From an uncultured Tenacibaculum sp. (GTDB lineage Bacteria > Bacteroidota > Bacteroidia > Flavobacteriales > Flavobacteriaceae): a stretch of DNA of 64,000 bases. Position numbers and translations under genes: made by a program. Shown here piece after piece: positions 62,310-64,000 of this stretch. The stretch covers positions 248,001 through 312,000 of the forward strand of contig NZ_CANNGG010000001.1 in the NCBI RefSeq assembly GCF_947504135.1, given 5' to 3'. Within the stretch, counting starts at the first letter, position 1. Each line of letters opens with the position of its first letter. Below the pieces are notes generated by a model that did no database searches, was not told where the DNA came from, and saw only the letters and a list, made by a program, of their open reading frames with translations.

Positions 62310-63155
62310 ATGCGAATTTATCCGATAGAAACAGGTAACTTTAAATTAGACGGAGGCGCTATGTTTGGCGTGGTTCCAAAATCGATTTGGCAGAAGACAA
62401 ATCCAGCCGATAAAAACAATATGATCTCAATGGGCATGCGTTGTATGTTGATTGAAGATGGAGATCGATTAACCTTAATCGATACAGGAATTGGAAACAA
62501 ACAGTCCGATAAATTTTTTGGTTATTATTATTTATACGGAGATTTTTCGTTGGATACTTCCTTAGCAAAATATGGTTTTCATAGAGATGATATTACCGAT
62601 GTGTTTTTAACACACTTACATTTTGATCACTGTGGAGGAGCAATTCAATGGAATAAAGAAAGAACAGGATACGAACCAGCCTTTAAAAATGCACGTTTTT
62701 GGAGTAACCAACGTCATTGGGATTGGGCTGTTCACCCGAATGCACGTGAAAAAGCTTCCTTCTTAAAAGAAAACATTTTACCTATTGAAGAAAGTGGACA
62801 ATTAAACTTTTTGCATTTAAATGCAAGGGATTATGTTGGTTTTGATGTCTTATTCAAAGATGGACATACAGAAAAGCAAATGTTACCAAAAATAGAATAT
62901 CAAGGAAAAACCTTAGTATTCATGGCAGACTTATTACCAACGGCAGGTCATGTTCCGTTACCGTATGTAATGGGTTATGATACACGTCCGTTGCTTACCT
63001 TAAAAGAAAAAGAGGCTTTCTTAAAAGAAGCTGCCGATAAAGAGTTTTACCTGTTTTTAGAGCACGATGCTTACAATGAGGTAATAACTGTTAAGCACAC
63101 TGAAAAAGGAGTTCGTTTAAAGGATACATTTAAATTTACAGATATTTTTAATTAA
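62310..63155 (+). CDS. Metallo-beta-lactamase-fold hydrolase
   Basis: A 281-residue MBL-fold enzyme. The zinc motif THLHFDHCGG is near residue 104 (HxHxDH), a further ligand is in FMADLLPTAGHVPLPYV and LEHDAYNEV. The layout (N-terminal IETGNFKLDGGAMFGVVP) resembles quorum-quenching lactonase-like and YtnP-like hydrolases, but the true substrate is unknown. The box CATCTTTG (62297-62304), one base from consensus, is six bases before the ATG, so the leader would be very short. Confidence 0.87.
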   Translation: MRIYPIETGNFKLDGGAMFGVVPKSIWQKTNPADKNNMISMGMRCMLIEDGDRLTLIDTGIGNKQSDKFFGYYYLYGDFSLDTSLAKYGFHRDDITDVFLTHLHFDHCGGAIQWNKERTGYEPAFKNARFWSNQRHWDWAVHPNAREKASFLKENILPIEESGQLNFLHLNARDYVGFDVLFKDGHTEKQMLPKIEYQGKTLVFMADLLPTAGHVPLPYVMGYDTRPLLTLKEKEAFLKEAADKEFYLFLEHDAYNEVITVKHTEKGVRLKDTFKFTDIFN

Positions 63156-63165
63156 GATAGAGATT

Positions 63166-64000
63166 ATGAGAGTTTTAAAGCCCGTATTTTACTCGGCAAT
63201 TGCAGTAGCTACTTTAGCTAGTTGTAACACAGTAAGCAAAATCCCTGTGCCAGCAGGAAGCAATACAGTAGTTAACCTTCCAGCAAAAAAAGCGGAGTTA
63301 ACAGATTACGAACAAGAAAATTGGCAGCACTTAGATTTAGCAACTGATACAATTCCTGGAATGAGCGTTAACAAAGCGTATGAATTCTTGAAAGGAAGGA
63401 AAAATGTTGAGGTTGTTGTTGGTGTAGTTGATTCGGGTACCGATTTAAAACATGAAGATTTAGTTGACGTAGCTTGGGTAAATACCAAAGAAGTTGCAGG
63501 AGACGGAATTGATAACGATAAAAACGGTTATGTTGATGATATCAACGGGTGGAACTTCTTAGGAGATTCATACAAAGAGCACTTAGAGTACGAGCGTATT
63601 TTAATGAAACCAGAAGTTGCAGATGCAGAAACCTTAGCAGAAGTTAAAGCTTATCAAGCTAAAAAAGTGGAAGAAGCTAAAAAAACAGTTAGCCGTTATG
63701 AGAACTTAAAGACTGGTGCGATAGAATCTGACAAGGTGTTCACTAAATACTTCGGGAAATCAACTTATACAAAAGAAGAAGTAGCAGCTATCAATACAAA
63801 TGATCCTGCGTTAGGTAATGCAAAAGATTTTGCAACTCGAATGTTTGGTTTTTTTGATACGTTAACTGAAGCAAAAGAATACTTTGAAAAAGGTATTAAA
63901 AACGCTGAAAAGACAATAAATGGAGATAACTTAAAAACAGATTACCGTACTGTTGTTGGTGATAATGCGTATGATATTAACGATAAACCAGGGTACGGAA
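63166..64000 (+). CDS. S8 subtilisin-like serine peptidase, N-terminal part
   Basis: The gene runs off the right edge; 278 codons are visible. A lipoprotein signal ends at Cys 20 (FYSAIAVATLASCNTVSK). The first catalytic residue, Asp, is in VVGVVDSGTDLKHEDL near residue 90, followed by a calcium-binding-like loop DNDKNGYVDDINGWNF. Then comes an insertion rich in Lys/Glu that interrupts the catalytic domain before the His, as in many flavobacterial S8 enzymes. His and Ser lie outside the window. Start is ATG 63166, 11 bp after the MBL gene. Confidence 0.87.
   Translation, partial: MRVLKPVFYSAIAVATLASCNTVSKIPVPAGSNTVVNLPAKKAELTDYEQENWQHLDLATDTIPGMSVNKAYEFLKGRKNVEVVVGVVDSGTDLKHEDLVDVAWVNTKEVAGDGIDNDKNGYVDDINGWNFLGDSYKEHLEYERILMKPEVADAETLAEVKAYQAKKVEEAKKTVSRYENLKTGAIESDKVFTKYFGKSTYTKEEVAAINTNDPALGNAKDFATRMFGFFDTLTEAKEYFEKGIKNAEKTINGDNLKTDYRTVVGDNAYDINDKPGYG

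Noticed and set aside
1..64000. CRISPR arrays, prophage, integrative elements or complete insertion sequences.
   Set aside because: No regularly spaced repeats, integrase, transposase or phage structural genes were seen; the only mobile traces are the two small repeats and the R-M pair.

Overview
The window is 64 kb of low-GC chromosome from a member of the Bacteroidota, almost certainly the Flavobacteriaceae and plausibly a marine genus near Tenacibaculum or Polaribacter. I base this on the many TAnnTTTG -7 promoter boxes and the lack of Shine-Dalgarno sites. The gene content agrees: Lys-rich lipoproteins, nrdB before nrdA, a three-subunit sdhCAB, a head-GIN protein, and ECF sigma plus barrel-type anti-sigma genes. 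The genus is inference; the phylum is well supported.

Layout. 1-5.3 kb: end of a head-GIN gene, rnr, a long AT-rich gap with DnaA-box-like words, rpiB, a GNAT gene and an RluE-type pseudouridine synthase. 5.4-13.7 kb: recA, dut, gpsA, an ACT-like gene with an MFS exporter, glpD and a LuxE-like gene. 13.8-16.1 kb: lipoprotein, ECF sigma factor and membrane anti-sigma/barrel operon. 16.1-20.1 kb: isoaspartyl peptidase, ALDH7-type dehydrogenase, ankyrin and H3TH proteins. 20.2-24.9 kb: TSUP transporter, a convergent type II restriction-modification pair whose methylase carries a MerR-like head, an AlbA_2-type protein and an SDR. 25.2-28.5 kb: lipoproteins, a FAD oxidoreductase and a GreA/B-like protein. 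28.7-31.1 kb: ABC ATPase, RimK and a RimK-associated protease. 31.2-36.1 kb: M13 and S9 peptidases and a thioredoxin. 36.4-41.4 kb: nrdB-nrdA and dgt. 41.4-44.7 kb: DUF3109, MarC, a flavoprotein-like gene and a secreted endonuclease I. 44.9-48.4 kb: sdhCAB. 48.5-56.4 kb: an Mrr-like endonuclease, a hydrolase, a truncated methyltransferase, aminopeptidase P, a Crp regulator, a DUF4382 protein and a DEAD helicase. 56.5-64 kb: a GlsB-like gene with an internal stop, a second RimK with an AstE-like hydrolase, a sortilin-type propeller protein, folB, tRNA-Cys, a metallo-hydrolase and the start of an S8 protease.

Most of the window is housekeeping. The observation I rate highest is a 64-nt element present twice (8281-8344 on +, 26765-26828 on -). 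Both copies sit in the predicted 5' leader of unrelated genes, at matching distances from the promoter box and the start codon. The ends are identical, can fold into a helix with tandem G.A pairs, and flank a variable hairpin with two compensatory base-pair changes. It looks like a structured RNA family that I cannot name. Other points of interest: an ECF sigma gene that lacks any ATG/GTG/TTG start and seems to begin at AUC; a MerR-like/C5-methylase fusion with a 19-bp inverted repeat at its own promoter; a possible replication origin at 2.6-3.7 kb; a nonsense codon in a GlsB-like gene; two MITE-like repeats; two separate RimK loci paired with different hydrolases; and several genes whose promoter box lies so close to the ATG that the mRNA should be almost leaderless.
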